This document shows, one piece after another, positions 27,843-39,155 of a stretch of DNA of 64,000 bases (its first letter is position 1; each line of letters opens with the position of its first letter). The notes beneath the pieces are model-generated. The model had not been told where the DNA came from, ran no database searches, and saw nothing but the letters and a program-made list of their open reading frames with translations. The DNA comes from Sphingobacteriales bacterium (GTDB taxonomy: Bacteria > Bacteroidota > Bacteroidia > Chitinophagales > UBA2359). The stretch lies in assembly GCA_016711295.1 (NCBI GenBank), contig JADJTE010000006.1, positions 186,001 through 250,000 on the forward strand, written 5' to 3'. The translations under genes and the position numbers were made by a program.

Positions 27843-30306
27843 ATGAATACCATACAATACGCAGGCGAATGGACTATCGTCGGCAATATCGGGCATCTAT
27901 TTGCGCTTGTTGGCTTGTTAGCCTCGCTGTTTGCCACGCTTAGTTTCTGGCAATCTGCCCGCACCGACACACCCGTATCACCTACCCATAGCACTCCCAA
28001 TTCCCAAAGCCAAGTTTGGCTGCACTGGGGGCGTTGGGGCTTTATACTCAATGTCATATCAGTGTTGGCAATAGGTATTATCCTGTTTTATCTCATTTTC
28101 AACCACCGTTTCGAGTATAAATACGTATGGCAACATTCGTCCTTATCGCTGCCCGTTTATTACATGATTTCGTGTTTTTGGGAGGGGCAAGAGGGCAGTT
28201 TTTGGCTATGGCAGTTCTGGACGGCGGTGCTGGGCTTAGTAGCGATGAACACAGCAGGCAGGTGGCAAAGCCGTGTCATGACCTTTGTAGGGCTAATGCA
28301 GTTTTTTTTAGCCGCTATGCTCATCGGCATCTATTTTTTCGGTTACAAAGTAGGTAGCAGCCCTTTCATTTTGTTCCGTATGGACCAACCCGAAATGCCC
28401 ATTTTTGCCCGCGCCGACTACCTGAGCCTCATCAAAGACGGCAACGGCCTAAATCCATTGCTGCAAAACTATTGGATGGTCATTCACCCGCCTATCCTGT
28501 TCTTGGGTTTTGCCGCTACCCTCTTGCCCGCCGCCTATACGATGGCAGGGCTTTGGCAACGCGAATTTAGTGCCGATTGGATAAAACCTACCCTATTATG
28601 GTCTTTGTTTGCTGCTGCCGTTTTGGGCATGGGTATCCTGATGGGTGGTGCTTGGGCTTACGAAGCCCTTAGTTTTGGTGGTTTTTGGGCATGGGACCCT
28701 GTCGAAAATGCGTCGCTCGTGCCTTGGATTACGCTCATAGCGGGTATACATACCCTAATTGCCTATAAAAATTCGGGGCATGCACTGCAAGCTACTGTCG
28801 CTCTGTTTATCAGCACGCTTTGGCTCATACTCTACTCTACATTCCTGACTCGGAGCGGCGTATTGGGCGACACGTCTGTGCACTCGTTTACCGATTTGGG
28901 TATGTCGGGGCAATTATTGGTGTTTATGCTTACGTTTGTCGGCGTAGCAATTGGGCTTATTGCTTGGGGCTGGCAGACCATCAAAGCCCCCGCACAAGAA
29001 GAAAGCACCGACTCGCGCGAGTTTTGGCTCTTTGTCGGCTCGCTCATAATGCTCATGTTAGCCATTATCGTCATTATCGATACATCTTGGCCTGTTATCA
29101 ACAAAGTATTCGGCACCAACCGCGCCATAGCCGATGCCGTGACACACTATAATCGCTATGCCATTTGGTTTGGGCTTGTTATTGCATTGCTTAGTGCATC
29201 TATCCAATATTTCCGCTACCGCCATAGCCATTGGGCACAAATTGCCCGACAAATAGGGCTGCCCCTCGCCTTGTCGCTTATTGCCGCAGGCATCACAGTA
29301 TATGGCGTAGAGTTGCGCTCTTGGGTCTATGTGTTATTTCTGTTTGCCGCTTATTATACCATTTTTGCCAACCTCAATTATCTCGTTGCCGTCTTGCGGG
29401 GCAAAGTTCGGGTAGGCGGCGGCTCAATAGCGCATATCGGGTTTGGGTTGATATTAGTGGGTGTTCTGCTGTCGTCTGCCAAAAAAGAGGTCATTTCTAT
29501 CAATACCTTGGGTATCGATTACGGCACCGAATTTAAGGAAAAAGATAAACGCGAAAATATATTGCTCTATCGCAACAAGCCCGTGCAGATGGGCGAATAT
29601 TGGGTAACGTATTTGGGCGACTCAACCGTAGCACCCAATACCTATTATAAAGTGCGCTACGAAAAGAAAACGAATGCCAATGATACGCCTACCGAAGTTT
29701 TTACGCTACACCCCAACGCACAAATCAATCCCAATATGGGTTTGCTCGCCAACCCATCGACCAAACACTATCTGACCAAGGATATTTTTACGCATGTGTC
29801 GTCCGTAGCCCAAAAACGCGATAATGAAGTGGGCGAATCGCTAACCGAAATGGAATTAGCCATAGGCGATACAGCCATTACCAACGGCAGTTTATCGTAC
29901 TCAAAGCCATAGACCCACACCCCGCCCACCCACGCTATTTGCCCCTGAATGGCGATATAGCTGCGGGTGCGCAACTCGAAATCATCGACGACAGCGGCAA
30001 TAAGCACGAAGCCAAACCCATCTATTTTATCCGTGACAATGCCGAGAACTCGCTCGAAGCCGAAATATCCGCTATGGATATGACCATCAAATTTGATAAA
30101 ATTATCCTCAACAAGGCAAAATCAAGCTATCGGTCATCGAGCGCAAGCAACCCGATGATTTTATCATCATGAAAGCCATCGTATTTCCGTATATCAATGT
30201 CCTTTGGATAGGTAGTTTGGTTATGGTAACGGGCTTTGCCATTAGTGCTGCCCACCGCCGCCGCGAGCGCGTAGCAGCAGCCATAGTGCGCGAAGCAAGG
30301 GCATAA
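27843..30306 (+). CDS. CcmF/CcsA-type cytochrome c assembly protein, two frameshifts
   Basis: About 820 residues with many membrane segments. It carries the heme-handling WWD signature (GGAWAYEALSFGGFWAWDPVENASLVPW) and the histidines of the HxxP type in VIHPPILFLGF, as in CcmF/NrfE. These proteins present heme for covalent attachment to apocytochrome c. The main frame ends at 29912. Joining near 29893 continues with DPHPAHPRYLPLNGDI, and joining near 30117 continues with KLSVIERKQPDDFIIMKA to a stop at 30304-30306, giving the usual C-terminal membrane segment. It ends 13 bp from the convergent tamL-like gene. Confidence 0.9.
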
Positions 30307-30319
30307 GCAACAGAGAAGG

Positions 30320-32592
30320 CTAAAACGGGTATCCAATTGCTGTTGAGCAAAAAATTTTGCTGCCGCCATTTCGAGTCTTTTACATCAAAATCGTTCCACA
30401 GCCAGCGTTTCCCCTTCGGGCGAGACGGATTGTGTAGGGGCGTTGCTACATCAAAACGCAAGACAAAATAGCTGAAATCGAGGCGTAGCCCCAGACCTGC
30501 GCCTAAGCCTAATTCGCCCCAAAAATCGCCGAAATTGAAGCGTTTTAAGTCGTCACTGGGCTCGGCGGGGCGCACTACCGTCCATACATTGCCCATATCT
30601 ATAAAGGCAGCCCCTTTGAACACAGAAAATATATTGAAACGATATTCGGCATTTAGTTCTAATTTCATGTCGCCTGTGCGGTCAAACGTACCCGCTAAGA
30701 GGTTTTAGGGTGGGTATATGATAACGCCTAAAATCGGCTTCGATGCGGGCAAACGCGCATAGGGCGTGCCAAATACTTCTAATGCTTGCGAATTGCCCGA
30801 TATAAGGCGGCTTAGGCGGTCTATACCGCTCGTTAAGTTACCTGCTGTTTCGGCGTTTCCCCTAAAATACGTAAAACTTTGTAGCGGATTGGGGCTTTGG
30901 GTGCTATATATAAACGAATAGTTGATGCCGATAATGAATTGTGAAGCAAAACTTTGGCGCAAAAAAGCGTTTTGGTCTAATAATTCCTGAAAACCTGTAC
31001 TAATATCGGCTATACTCACTAAATTGACCGATATAGGATTGAGAATATGCCGTTTTCGGCGCGACTCGTACCAATCGAACCCATAATTGACGCTATACGA
31101 ATTGATGGTATAAAACCCTACACGCCTTTGCAAAGCTGCTTTAATCGCAATATTGGTGTGCGGTCTGAACTCGTGCGAAATACGAGGCGGCTTGAAAGCG
31201 CACCATAAATTTTGGGGTCGTGAACGTAGCCTCCGCGCTAAAATTGAGCGTATTGATAAGTACCGAATCGTTGGGCGTAAAATCAATACCACCAAACAAA
31301 CTTGACCCCAGCGTTTCGGCACCTCTGAACGTATTGCGCTGTTTATAGCCCAATTTGAGTGCCGTACCTATATAGCCGCCCGTTCGGTTGCTTAGTTCGG
31401 TTTCGGCAGATATTTGCTTTTTTTTGCCCGGTGTCATGTAAATATGGCAATCAAGTAAGGCACTATCGGTTTTTTCAAAGCGCACATTCACAAACTTAAA
31501 AATGCCCAACTCTTGCAAACTATTCATCGCCTTTTCGTGCCGCCGCGCCGAATAGAACATATCGGGGCTTAATTGTAGGTATTCTATCAAAGTTTGGGGT
31601 TTGATAGAAACCGTTTTGTTGTAAATATAGTGATAGCCCTCGTATAACAGCGTATCGCTATATGCCGATTTGTCTTTGGGCGATGTATAGTCGGCATACA
31701 AATAAATATTGCGTATTTTATAGGCGGTATGCACGTCCGTTTCGGGCGATTTTCGCAGCGACATATATAGTTTTACGCTACGGGTGTTCCGAGTACTGTC
31801 TAACTGAAAATTGAGGTATTTGCCCGCAAAATCGTAGTAGCCCGCATTGCGCAAAAAGCCCGCAATTCGGTCGGCTTCGGCTTGTAGCTTGGAGGCATCA
31901 AATGGGTCGCCGCGCTGTAATAAGGTAGCGGCTTGTATGCCTTTGATGCGCTGAGCTACTGGACCAAGCGTGTCGGAGGGCAAAAATATGGTATCGAGCG
32001 TAAAGGGTTTGTCGTTCAACGCCACATTATAGTTGACCGTTGTCAGCCAATCGCTTGTTTTTAGGTTATATCCTACTGCATTGTCATAATAACCTTTGTC
32101 GAACAAATAGTTGTGCATAGCCGTAGCCGAGCGGTGCAGTGCTATCGTATCAACTACAACGGGGGCTTCGCCAAGCTTATTTTTTATAAAACCCGTTACA
32201 TTGTTCAAAAAAAGATTAGTAGTATCTTTGGCTTGGTTGCCCAACCAACCTACTACGCGCTTCATGGGCTTAAATCGTATGTCGTCATACGCCGCATCGC
32301 ACTGTTTGGGGTAATTATAGATGCTCAATCGGAATTGAAACGGACCAATTCGGCTATTGGGTATAGGACGCGCCAAAGCAAGCAGCGCGGTTTTGAGGGC
32401 AGTTACTTGGCTTCGGTTGCTATGTTCGGGGTCTTTGATGCTAATTGTAGTGGCGTTGTGTAGGGTTTGGTCGCCTTGCAGATAGCGCGTATTGTCGCAG
32501 GCGGCGCATAGCACCACCCATACAAATACTAAACAACGATGAGTTAAGGGTAAAATAATAGCGGGCGGCAAGGAGGTACAGTAGGGTTGCAT
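30320..32592 (-). CDS. BamA/TamA family outer-membrane protein, TamL-like lipoprotein, about three frameshifts
   Basis: About 757 residues once joined. The N-terminus has a hydrophobic signal ending VVLCAACDNTRYL, which resembles a lipobox (Cys32, imperfect), as in the Bacteroidota lipoprotein TamL. POTRA-like regions follow (SATAMHNYLFDKGYYDNAV, LRNAGYYDFAGKYL). The C-terminal beta-barrel (surface antigen/Omp85) includes FNIFSVFKGAAFIDMGNVW. It ends, after repair, in the barrel signature AIGYPF with a stop at 30320-30322. Frame breaks lie near 31192, 30700-30715 and 30340. Role: insertion or assembly of outer-membrane proteins. Confidence 0.88.
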
Positions 32593-32608
32593 GATTTATC
32601 GAGGCAAA

Positions 32609-33292
32609 TTATTCATGCAACAAAGATAGCAATTTTTGCGTCCCGACAGTGGCTTTTTCGGCGATAAGTGTCCATTTTTCGCTTCCATACGGCAATGCAG
32701 GGCGTGGGTCTATCAAGTATCGGGGAATATGAGGCGGCGCATACTCCAACAAGCCCGCCGCAGGATATACCTGCAACGAAGTGCCAATGACCACAAAAAT
32801 ATCGGCGGTGCTGCAAATATCGGCGGCTATGGGTATCATCGGCACCATCTCGCCAAACCAAACAATATTGGGGCGCAATTGGCTGCCTTTTTCGCAGGTA
32901 TCGCCCAAATTGATGTCGCCGTCGCCTATATCATAGATAAGTTCGGGATATTTTGTGCTGCACGCTTCGCGCAATTTGCCGTGCAGATGCACCACCTTAG
33001 CCGAGCCGCCGCGCTCGTGCAAATCATCTACGTTCTGTGTAATAATGCTCACACGATAGCGATTTTCCAAACCCGCTAAGACAATATGTGCAGCGTTGGG
33101 CTTGGCTTGGGCAGCGTTTTTGCGGCGTTCGTTATAAAATTGGAGTACTAAGGCAGGGTTGCGCCGCCAAGCGTCGGGCGTGGCTACGTCCTCAATGCGG
33201 TAGTTATTCCACAAACCGTCCGAATCGCGAAAAGTCGCTAAACCGCTCTCGGCACTAATGCCCGCACCACTCAATACTACGAGGTGTTTCAT
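32609..33292 (-). CDS. cobB: NAD-dependent protein deacylase, sirtuin family
   Basis: 227 residues from the ATG at 33292. It removes acetyl or succinyl groups from lysines using NAD. Seen: LVVLSGAGISAESGLATFRD (NAD site), IITQNVDDLHERGG, catalytic histidine in VVHLHGKL, then RPNIVWFGEMVP and VIGTSLQVYPAAGL. The usual zinc-binding cysteine pairs are largely missing between HLHG and RPNIVW (only two Cys are seen), as in many CobB-type bacterial sirtuins of Bacteroidota. Just 16 bp upstream of the tamL-like gene on the same strand. Confidence 0.93.
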   Translation of the reverse strand: MKHLVVLSGAGISAESGLATFRDSDGLWNNYRIEDVATPDAWRRNPALVLQFYNERRKNAAQAKPNAAHIVLAGLENRYRVSIITQNVDDLHERGGSAKVVHLHGKLREACSTKYPELIYDIGDGDINLGDTCEKGSQLRPNIVWFGEMVPMIPIAADICSTADIFVVIGTSLQVYPAAGLLEYAPPHIPRYLIDPRPALPYGSEKWTLIAEKATVGTQKLLSLLHE

Positions 33293-33373
33293 AGACAATA
33301 AATTCACAATATTACATCAAGAAAGCACAAGACCAAGAAACACTCTGCCTCCATCAATCAGTGAAATTTCAGT

Positions 33374-35654
33374 TCACCAAAGCACCAATTTTGCCCATTC
33401 GCGCCGTTGCGAGCTTTGTAGCTGTATATAGTACAAACCTACCTCCAAACTGCCAAGGGGCAAAGGATATTGGTTGTGTCCTATTTGGGTCTGGGCTGTT
33501 TGCTGCCAAATGCGCCTACCATTAAGGTCGAACAAGGCAATATAGACGGTTTCGGCTTGTGTGGCGGTATAGTATAGGTCGGCGGTATAGCGAGCAGGAT
33601 TGGGCGAGATGCGAAGTGCTTCGGCGGCAGGGAGTAGAGGACGTATGACAAATACGGTGGTATCGATATTTGTCGTATCGGTTTGGGTCGTATCGATGAT
33701 GGCGATGAGTGGCTGTGGATTAGGATAGATACCCAAATTGTGGATATATAGGTTATTGCCATTGCCGCGCACTTGGCTGATTCGGGCTTGTAGGGTGCGG
33801 CTTCCGATATAATCGTTCAAGGGCACTACAATTCTGCGCCACTGCGTATCGGTAGGCACAAAAGGCAGGTCGGTGGGCGGCGCGGTGTAGAGGCTATCGC
33901 CCCAAGCACTGCGCACAGTAGTAAAGGTTTGCCCGCAATCGTCCGACACAGCTATATGTAGCGTATCGGCTATATTGGTTTGTGCGTTGGGAGCATGGGC
34001 TACATAAAATTCCAATACGGGTTCAGGCGCATTGAGCAAATCGGCGCGAGGCAGCGTCAGGGCATCTATACTACCTATATTGTCGTAGTCCGCATTGGCA
34101 ATATAGAACGATTGCGAGCCGTTGTCGCTGTGGTTGCATTGGTCGGTAAGTGCGAAACTTACAGCACCATCAGGGTTAGCAAGGGCATAGCTTGTAGGTA
34201 AGTTTGCCGCCTCAAAATTTTGTATCATGGGCAAGGGTGCGCCTACTGCTATGGTAGCAAAACCCTGCTCTACTTCGTTATCGGCGGGATTAAAGTCGGG
34301 ATTGCCATTGGGCAAACTCAATACTACACCCAATTCGTGTACTATGCCGTTACTAACCGTATTGATAGCAGGCAGTTGTGCATTTGTCGTTTCAAAAGGG
34401 GCTATTTCGCCTATCCAATCGTAGTGGTGCGTGGTGTCGTCTAAGGTATAGGCAACATGAAACGTGTAGAGCGTAGTAGTGCCATAATTTTGTAGCTCAA
34501 TGCTTGGGTTTATTCGGGTGCAGTTGTTGGGTCCCCGTAGGGTTGGCTATGTCTAACAAGCGCACGTCGTCGTTGCCTTGTTGTATGGGTGTGCAGATAA
34601 GCGGGTCGTTTGCCAAGCCATATCGATAGCCCCCAAACGACAATACGTTGCGCATACGCGCTTTCTGTCCCAAAGTAAAGGCGTTTTGACAAGCGTCGTT
34701 GCTATAATCCATATAATTTTCGTTCATGTCGGGCAAATCGTTGGGCAGGTCAGCATTACATGAATTGATATAAGGAATACAGCCAAAATTGGCATGGCAC
34801 GAATTGGGTGTATCTGCCACGTCATCGTCCAAGATACAAAATTCGATACAGTCGGGGTCGGGCGGATTATTTCCTTGCGCCCAAGTGTGGTGCAAACCCA
34901 AGTAATGCCCTACTTCGTGCGCGGCGGTAGTGCCCAGTAAGTAGGGCGGGTCTAAAAATCCGGTAGTCCCAAAAGCATAAAACGTCACTGCTACCCCATC
35001 GACCTGGGGCGTGGGAGCAGTAGCAGGCAGATAGGCATATCCCAATACTAAACCATTATATAGCCTATTGACAACCCAAATATTGAGGTATTCAGCAGTA
35101 TTCCAAGCATCTGCTCCGCCAGTAGCGGTATATTTAAAAGCATCAGTGCTGAAATTGAGGCTGTCCGTAGCTGTGCGGGTAATGCCTGTGGTGGGATTGC
35201 CGCTGGGGTCGCGTTGTGCGAGGCAAAATTCAATTTCACAATCGGCAGCAACGGGCAAAAATTCAGGGCGTGTATCGGCGGCATTTTCGTTTTGTCGGCG
35301 GTATATTTCGTTCAGTGCGGTTATCTGCGATATTACTTGCTCGTCGCTGATATTAGACAAAGGGTTATCGCTTGCCCAAACAACGTGTACTACGGTTGGA
35401 ATGGTCAATATAGTACCGCCGCCGCCTTGCCGAGCATTGTTGGGCAGCGGGTGGTGGCGCAAAAAATTATTGTGCTGGGCGTATTGTTGTGCCGTAGCGG
35501 GGTTTTGTAGCGCGGCGGCTATCATAGCGTCGGTTGCACAAGCAGCCTGCGGGTAGGCGGTTTGTTGCAGGGGCAGCAAGCGAGGCTCTTGGGCGCATAC
35601 GTCTATATTAGCAAGACAAAAACAGTACCCAAGCAGGCATAGGAAACGAAGCAT
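33374..35654 (-). CDS. Secreted M43-type metalloprotease with T9SS sorting domain, one frameshift
   Basis: About 760 residues. There is a signal peptide (FLCLLGYCFCLANIDVCAQ). The pappalysin-like M43 domain has the zinc motif HEVGHYLGLHH (H246, H250, H256) and a Met-turn NENYMDYS. A beta-rich middle part follows (IELQNYGTTTLYTFHVAYTLDD and EFYVAHAPNAQ), then a type A T9SS C-terminal domain (LRISPNPARYTADLYY, LFDLNGRRIWQQ, GLYYIQLQSSQ). The frame breaks near 34530; removing one base gives NPTGPNNCTRINPSIELQNYG. The protein is probably surface-bound or released and degrades external protein. Confidence 0.9.
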
Positions 35655-35771
35655 TGAGAAAGGAATAGAATGAGGAGGAGCAAAAGAGAATAGGCGTATA
35701 AGAGAGTGTGGAGGTCATGCCGCTTCTCCGCAAGTATCTGATACGGCGCATAGCATCTAATATAACGGCGG

Positions 35772-36854
35772 TTACAAATACCTATCACCCGTATGTTTTT
35801 GTACATCGATGTGTATATCGCGCATTCGTTTTTCGTTTTCGATTTTGCCGATAAACAATACATTGGGCGTATCGATGACGCAAAAATCTTCTAATCCCTG
35901 CACGACGACCAATTTGTCGGGTGGAGCCGATACGAGGCAGTTGGCAGAGTCGTAAAATAAGGTTTTGGCGTGTAGTGCCACATTTTCGAAGTGGTCTCTT
36001 TCGCCTTTTTCCCACAACGATAGCCAAGTGCCCAAATCGCTCCACCCAAATTGGGCGGGTATTACATACACACTTTGGGCGTGTTCCATAATAGCATAGT
36101 CAATAGACGTAGCAGGCGATAAGGCGTAGGCTTCGGCTACGGCTTCGGCTTCATATTGGGTATTATAACATCCCTTTATGGCAGCAAAATGTTCGTTGAT
36201 ATTGGGTGCGTGTAGCTCGAAGGCTTTGATAATATGTTGGGCTTGCCACCCGAACATGCCCGAATTCCATAAAAAGTCGCCGCTTTGGATAAAACTTTTG
36301 GCAATTTCATAGTCGGGTTTTTCGGTGAACATCACCACCCGCCGCGCACCATTGCGAAACACCATCTCATCGTCGTATTGGATATATCCATAACCCGTAT
36401 GCGGGAGGGTGGGCTTAACGCCTATCGTGACAATAGCGGATTGTTGGGCAGCAAAATCGATGACGTTGGTAATCGCTTCTTTAAATGCCGTTTCATCTTC
36501 TATCAAGTGGTCGGCGGGCGATACGATAAAAGTAGCTTTCGGGTCTAAATCGGCTAATTTATATGCCATATATGCCACACAAGCGGCAGTATTGCGGCGC
36601 ATAGGTTCAGCTACTATTTGCGCCTCAGTAATAGTAGGTAGCTGTTGGCGCACCAAATCGACGTATTCTTTGCCCGTAATGACAAAAATATGTGCTTCGG
36701 GTAGTATGCGAGCAAAACGCTTGTAGGTAGCTTGCAATAGGGTATTCCCTGTACCTAAAATATCTAAAAATTGCTTGGGCAAGCGAACTCGGCTCTGGGG
36801 CCAAAAACGGCTGCCAATACCGCCTGCCATAATGGCAACATAGGTATTGTTCAT
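35772..36854 (-). CDS. manC: Mannose-1-phosphate guanylyltransferase
   Basis: 360 residues. It makes GDP-mannose from mannose-1-phosphate and GTP. Seen: the nucleotidyltransferase start YVAIMAGGIGSRFWPQSR with RLPKQFLDIL, then VAEPMRRNTAACVAYMA, FIVSPADHLIEDE, and FGWSDLGTWLSLWE. It lacks the isomerase domain of the bifunctional type. With the phosphohexomutase at 1-820 it could supply GDP-mannose for surface polysaccharide. Intact frame. Confidence 0.95.
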   Translation of the reverse strand: MNNTYVAIMAGGIGSRFWPQSRVRLPKQFLDILGTGNTLLQATYKRFARILPEAHIFVITGKEYVDLVRQQLPTITEAQIVAEPMRRNTAACVAYMAYKLADLDPKATFIVSPADHLIEDETAFKEAITNVIDFAAQQSAIVTIGVKPTLPHTGYGYIQYDDEMVFRNGARRVVMFTEKPDYEIAKSFIQSGDFLWNSGMFGWQAQHIIKAFELHAPNINEHFAAIKGCYNTQYEAEAVAEAYALSPATSIDYAIMEHAQSVYVIPAQFGWSDLGTWLSLWEKGERDHFENVALHAKTLFYDSANCLVSAPPDKLVVVQGLEDFCVIDTPNVLFIGKIENEKRMRDIHIDVQKHTGDRYL

Positions 36855-36953
36855 TCTGTAAAAAAAGAGGTGAAAATTAGTAGATAATGACCGCCACCCA
36901 GTATAAAATCATGGCTTTGCCCTCAAAGCCCTAAACAGATGGCAGGTAGGCAA

Positions 36954-36961
36954 CAAAGATA
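36954..36961 (-). promoter_or_regulatory. Candidate -7 box for manC
   Basis: Minus-strand TATCTTTG, 100 bp upstream of the manC start, in the form TAnnTTTG. No well-spaced -33 box. Confidence 0.4.
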
Positions 36962-37094
36962 CGGCATTTTTGCCAAACTATTCACTCCTTACCCAAGCCT
37001 TCGTGCCCAGCAAAATATAAAAGCGCAGATTATCGCAAGGGTATACAGCAGCGGCTATATACCCAACAAAGCCGCGTCATACCAAAAAAATGCG

Positions 37095-37102
37095 TAATTT
37101 TG
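37095..37102 (+). promoter_or_regulatory. Candidate -7 box for the GGGP synthase gene
   Basis: TAATTTTG, ending only 4 bp before the ATG at 37107. If used, the transcript would have almost no leader. Confidence 0.5.
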
Positions 37103-37106
37103 CGCC

Positions 37107-37877
37107 ATGATTAAGCACCCGCCTGCCCCCTACATCTATACGCAATGGCAACATGCCAAACAAAGCGGTCAAAAGTTGTTCGCTGTCTTGCTAGACCCCG
37201 ACCATCTAACACCCGACAACCTGCCTATGTTGGTGGGGCAAGCCGTGGCTACAGGTATAGATGTACTCTTGGTGGGCGGTAGCTTGGTGATGTGCCATGA
37301 TATGGACGCAAAAATTGCCCGTATCAAGGAGTTATGCGCATTGCCTGTCGTTATTTTTCCGGGCGGCGCACAGCAAATTTGCCCCGCCGCCGACGCTATC
37401 TTGTTATTGTCCTTAGTATCAGGGCGCAATCCCGATTTGCTCATCGGACAACACGTAGTAGCCGCCCCTTGCTCAAAAAAAGTAGGCTCGAACTACTTCC
37501 CTACCGGATATATGCTCATTGACGGTGGTGCTCCTACTACGGTATCGTATATGAGCCATACAACGCCCATACCCGCCGACAAAACGCCAATAGCTGTTTG
37601 TACGGCAATGGCTGCCGAAATGTTGGGTTTGCGCCTCGTTTATTTAGATGCAGGCAGCGGGGCACGACGCGCCGTTCCTATCGATATGATTAGGGCAGTA
37701 AGCCGCCATATTGCCGTGCCGCTCATCATAGGCGGCGGTATTCGTAGCCCCCAAGCCGCTGCCGATGCCTGCAGCGCGGGTGCCGATATTATTGTTGTGG
37801 GTAATGCATTGGAACAAAATGCTCAATTGATGGGCGATATAGCTGCTGCCGTACATGCCCAAAATCGCTTATCTTAA
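37107..37877 (+). CDS. Geranylgeranylglyceryl/heptaprenylglyceryl phosphate synthase family protein
   Basis: 256 residues, a (beta/alpha)8 barrel. Seen: KLFAVLLDPDHLT (metal/G1P site), VLLVGGSLVM, YLDAGSGARRAVP, and the phosphate-binding end VPLIIGGGIRSPQAA and GADIIVVGNALE. Group II GGGP synthases of Bacteroidota join sn-glycerol-1-phosphate to a polyprenyl diphosphate, an archaeal-type ether lipid step. The actual product in these bacteria is not well established. Single gene, divergent from manC. Intact frame. Confidence 0.92.
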   Translation: MIKHPPAPYIYTQWQHAKQSGQKLFAVLLDPDHLTPDNLPMLVGQAVATGIDVLLVGGSLVMCHDMDAKIARIKELCALPVVIFPGGAQQICPAADAILLLSLVSGRNPDLLIGQHVVAAPCSKKVGSNYFPTGYMLIDGGAPTTVSYMSHTTPIPADKTPIAVCTAMAAEMLGLRLVYLDAGSGARRAVPIDMIRAVSRHIAVPLIIGGGIRSPQAAADACSAGADIIVVGNALEQNAQLMGDIAAAVHAQNRLS

Positions 37878-37981
37878 CCCCTTTCTACTCGCAATTTTAA
37901 GGTAGCAATAGCTTCAAAACTGCGATGCAATATTTTGCTCCTTAAAAAAGCAGCTATGCACAACAACAACAGATTGACAAA

Positions 37982-39012
37982 TCATGCCCAAATAACTTCG
38001 TAGGCAGAGGTAAATTCGAGCAATTTATTGACCATCGCCTGGCGAGCCAATATAGATAGGGCTGCGTTCGTGTAGGGTTTTAGGTTTGAGGTCTAATATG
38101 GCATTTTCGCCATCGGTTTGCTATACCACCTGCTTGTTCTACTATAAAAGCCATAGGGTTGCACTCGAACAACATGCGCAGTTTGCCGCGTGGGTGCGTT
38201 TTCATGGGTGGGTACAGAAAAATGCCGCCTTTGATGAGGTTGCGGTGTAGGTCAGCAACCATCGAGCCTACATAACGCGAGCTATACGGACGTTTGGTAG
38301 CTTTATCGTCTGCTTTGCAATATTCGACAAATTCGTTGATGGCATAAGGGAAATAATTTTTGTAACTCTCGTTTAACGAATAGTAAATGCCGTTTTCGGG
38401 TATGCGCATATTGGGGTGCGACAAGCAAAATTCGCCAATAGAGGGGTCGAGGGTAAAAGCATTTACGCCGTTGCCCGTCGAATAGACCAATACCGTAGAT
38501 GAGCCGTAGATGATATAGCCCGCTGCCACCAAATTGCGCCCAGTTTGCAAAAAATCTTCTTGGTTACAAGGTCCATTGACAGGGCTTAGGCGGCGGTAAA
38601 TGGCAAAAATAGTGCCCACCGACACATTGACATCGATATTGGACGAACCATCTAAGGGGTCTATACAAATGACGTATTTGGCATTGCGCGACAGGTCGTC
38701 TTCTAAGATAATGATGTCGTCGCTTTCTTCGGAGGCCACGCCGCAACACTGCCCGCAAGTAGTGAGGGTGTTCAGGAAATGATCATGCGCAAACATGTCC
38801 AACTTTTTGACATCTTCGCCTGATGCATTGCTCGCTCCTACGGAACCCAAAATATCGATAAGCCCCGCTTTATTAACGGCTCTATTGACTATTTTGGCAG
38901 CCAAGCCAAGATGGTGCAGCAAAGCACTTAGCTCGCCCGACGCATCGGGATATTCGGTTTGGCGTTGTAGGATAAACTCGTTGAGGATAATTACACGGTG
39001 CGCTTGGGACAT
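37982..39012 (-). CDS. fbp: Class I fructose-1,6-bisphosphatase, two frameshifts
   Basis: About 343 residues once repaired, normal for class I. It releases phosphate from fructose-1,6-bisphosphate in gluconeogenesis. Seen: the metal-binding region YVICIDPLDGSSNIDVNVSVGTIFAIYR, YGSSTVLVYSTGNGVNAFTLDPSIGEF, RYVGSMVADLHRNLIKGGIFLYPP and GKLRMLFECNPMAFIVEQAGG. The C-terminus is broken: an extra base in the run at 38117-38119 and another indel at about 38030-38048. Repair gives DGENAILDLKPKTLHERSPIYIGSP and a family-like end VNKLLEFTSAYEVIW. Confidence 0.94.
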
Positions 39013-39053
39013 AATACGTAGGTAGGGAGTTTAGAGGCAATTATTTAACGCCT

Positions 39054-39085
39054 CAAAGTTAAGCACTTGTACTTGTTTCAACAAA
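39054..39085 (-). promoter_or_regulatory. Bacteroidetes-type promoter for fbp
   Basis: Minus strand: TTTG at 39082-39085, 20 bp, then TAACTTTG at 39054-39061. Close to the consensus in both sequence and spacing; 41 bp before the start codon. Confidence 0.7.
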
Positions 39086-39155
39086 TTAGCTGCCAAAAAT
39101 TTACTGAGTTAGCCCATACTTGCTGCTGTCAAGTAGTTAGAGGGGTTAGCTTGCG

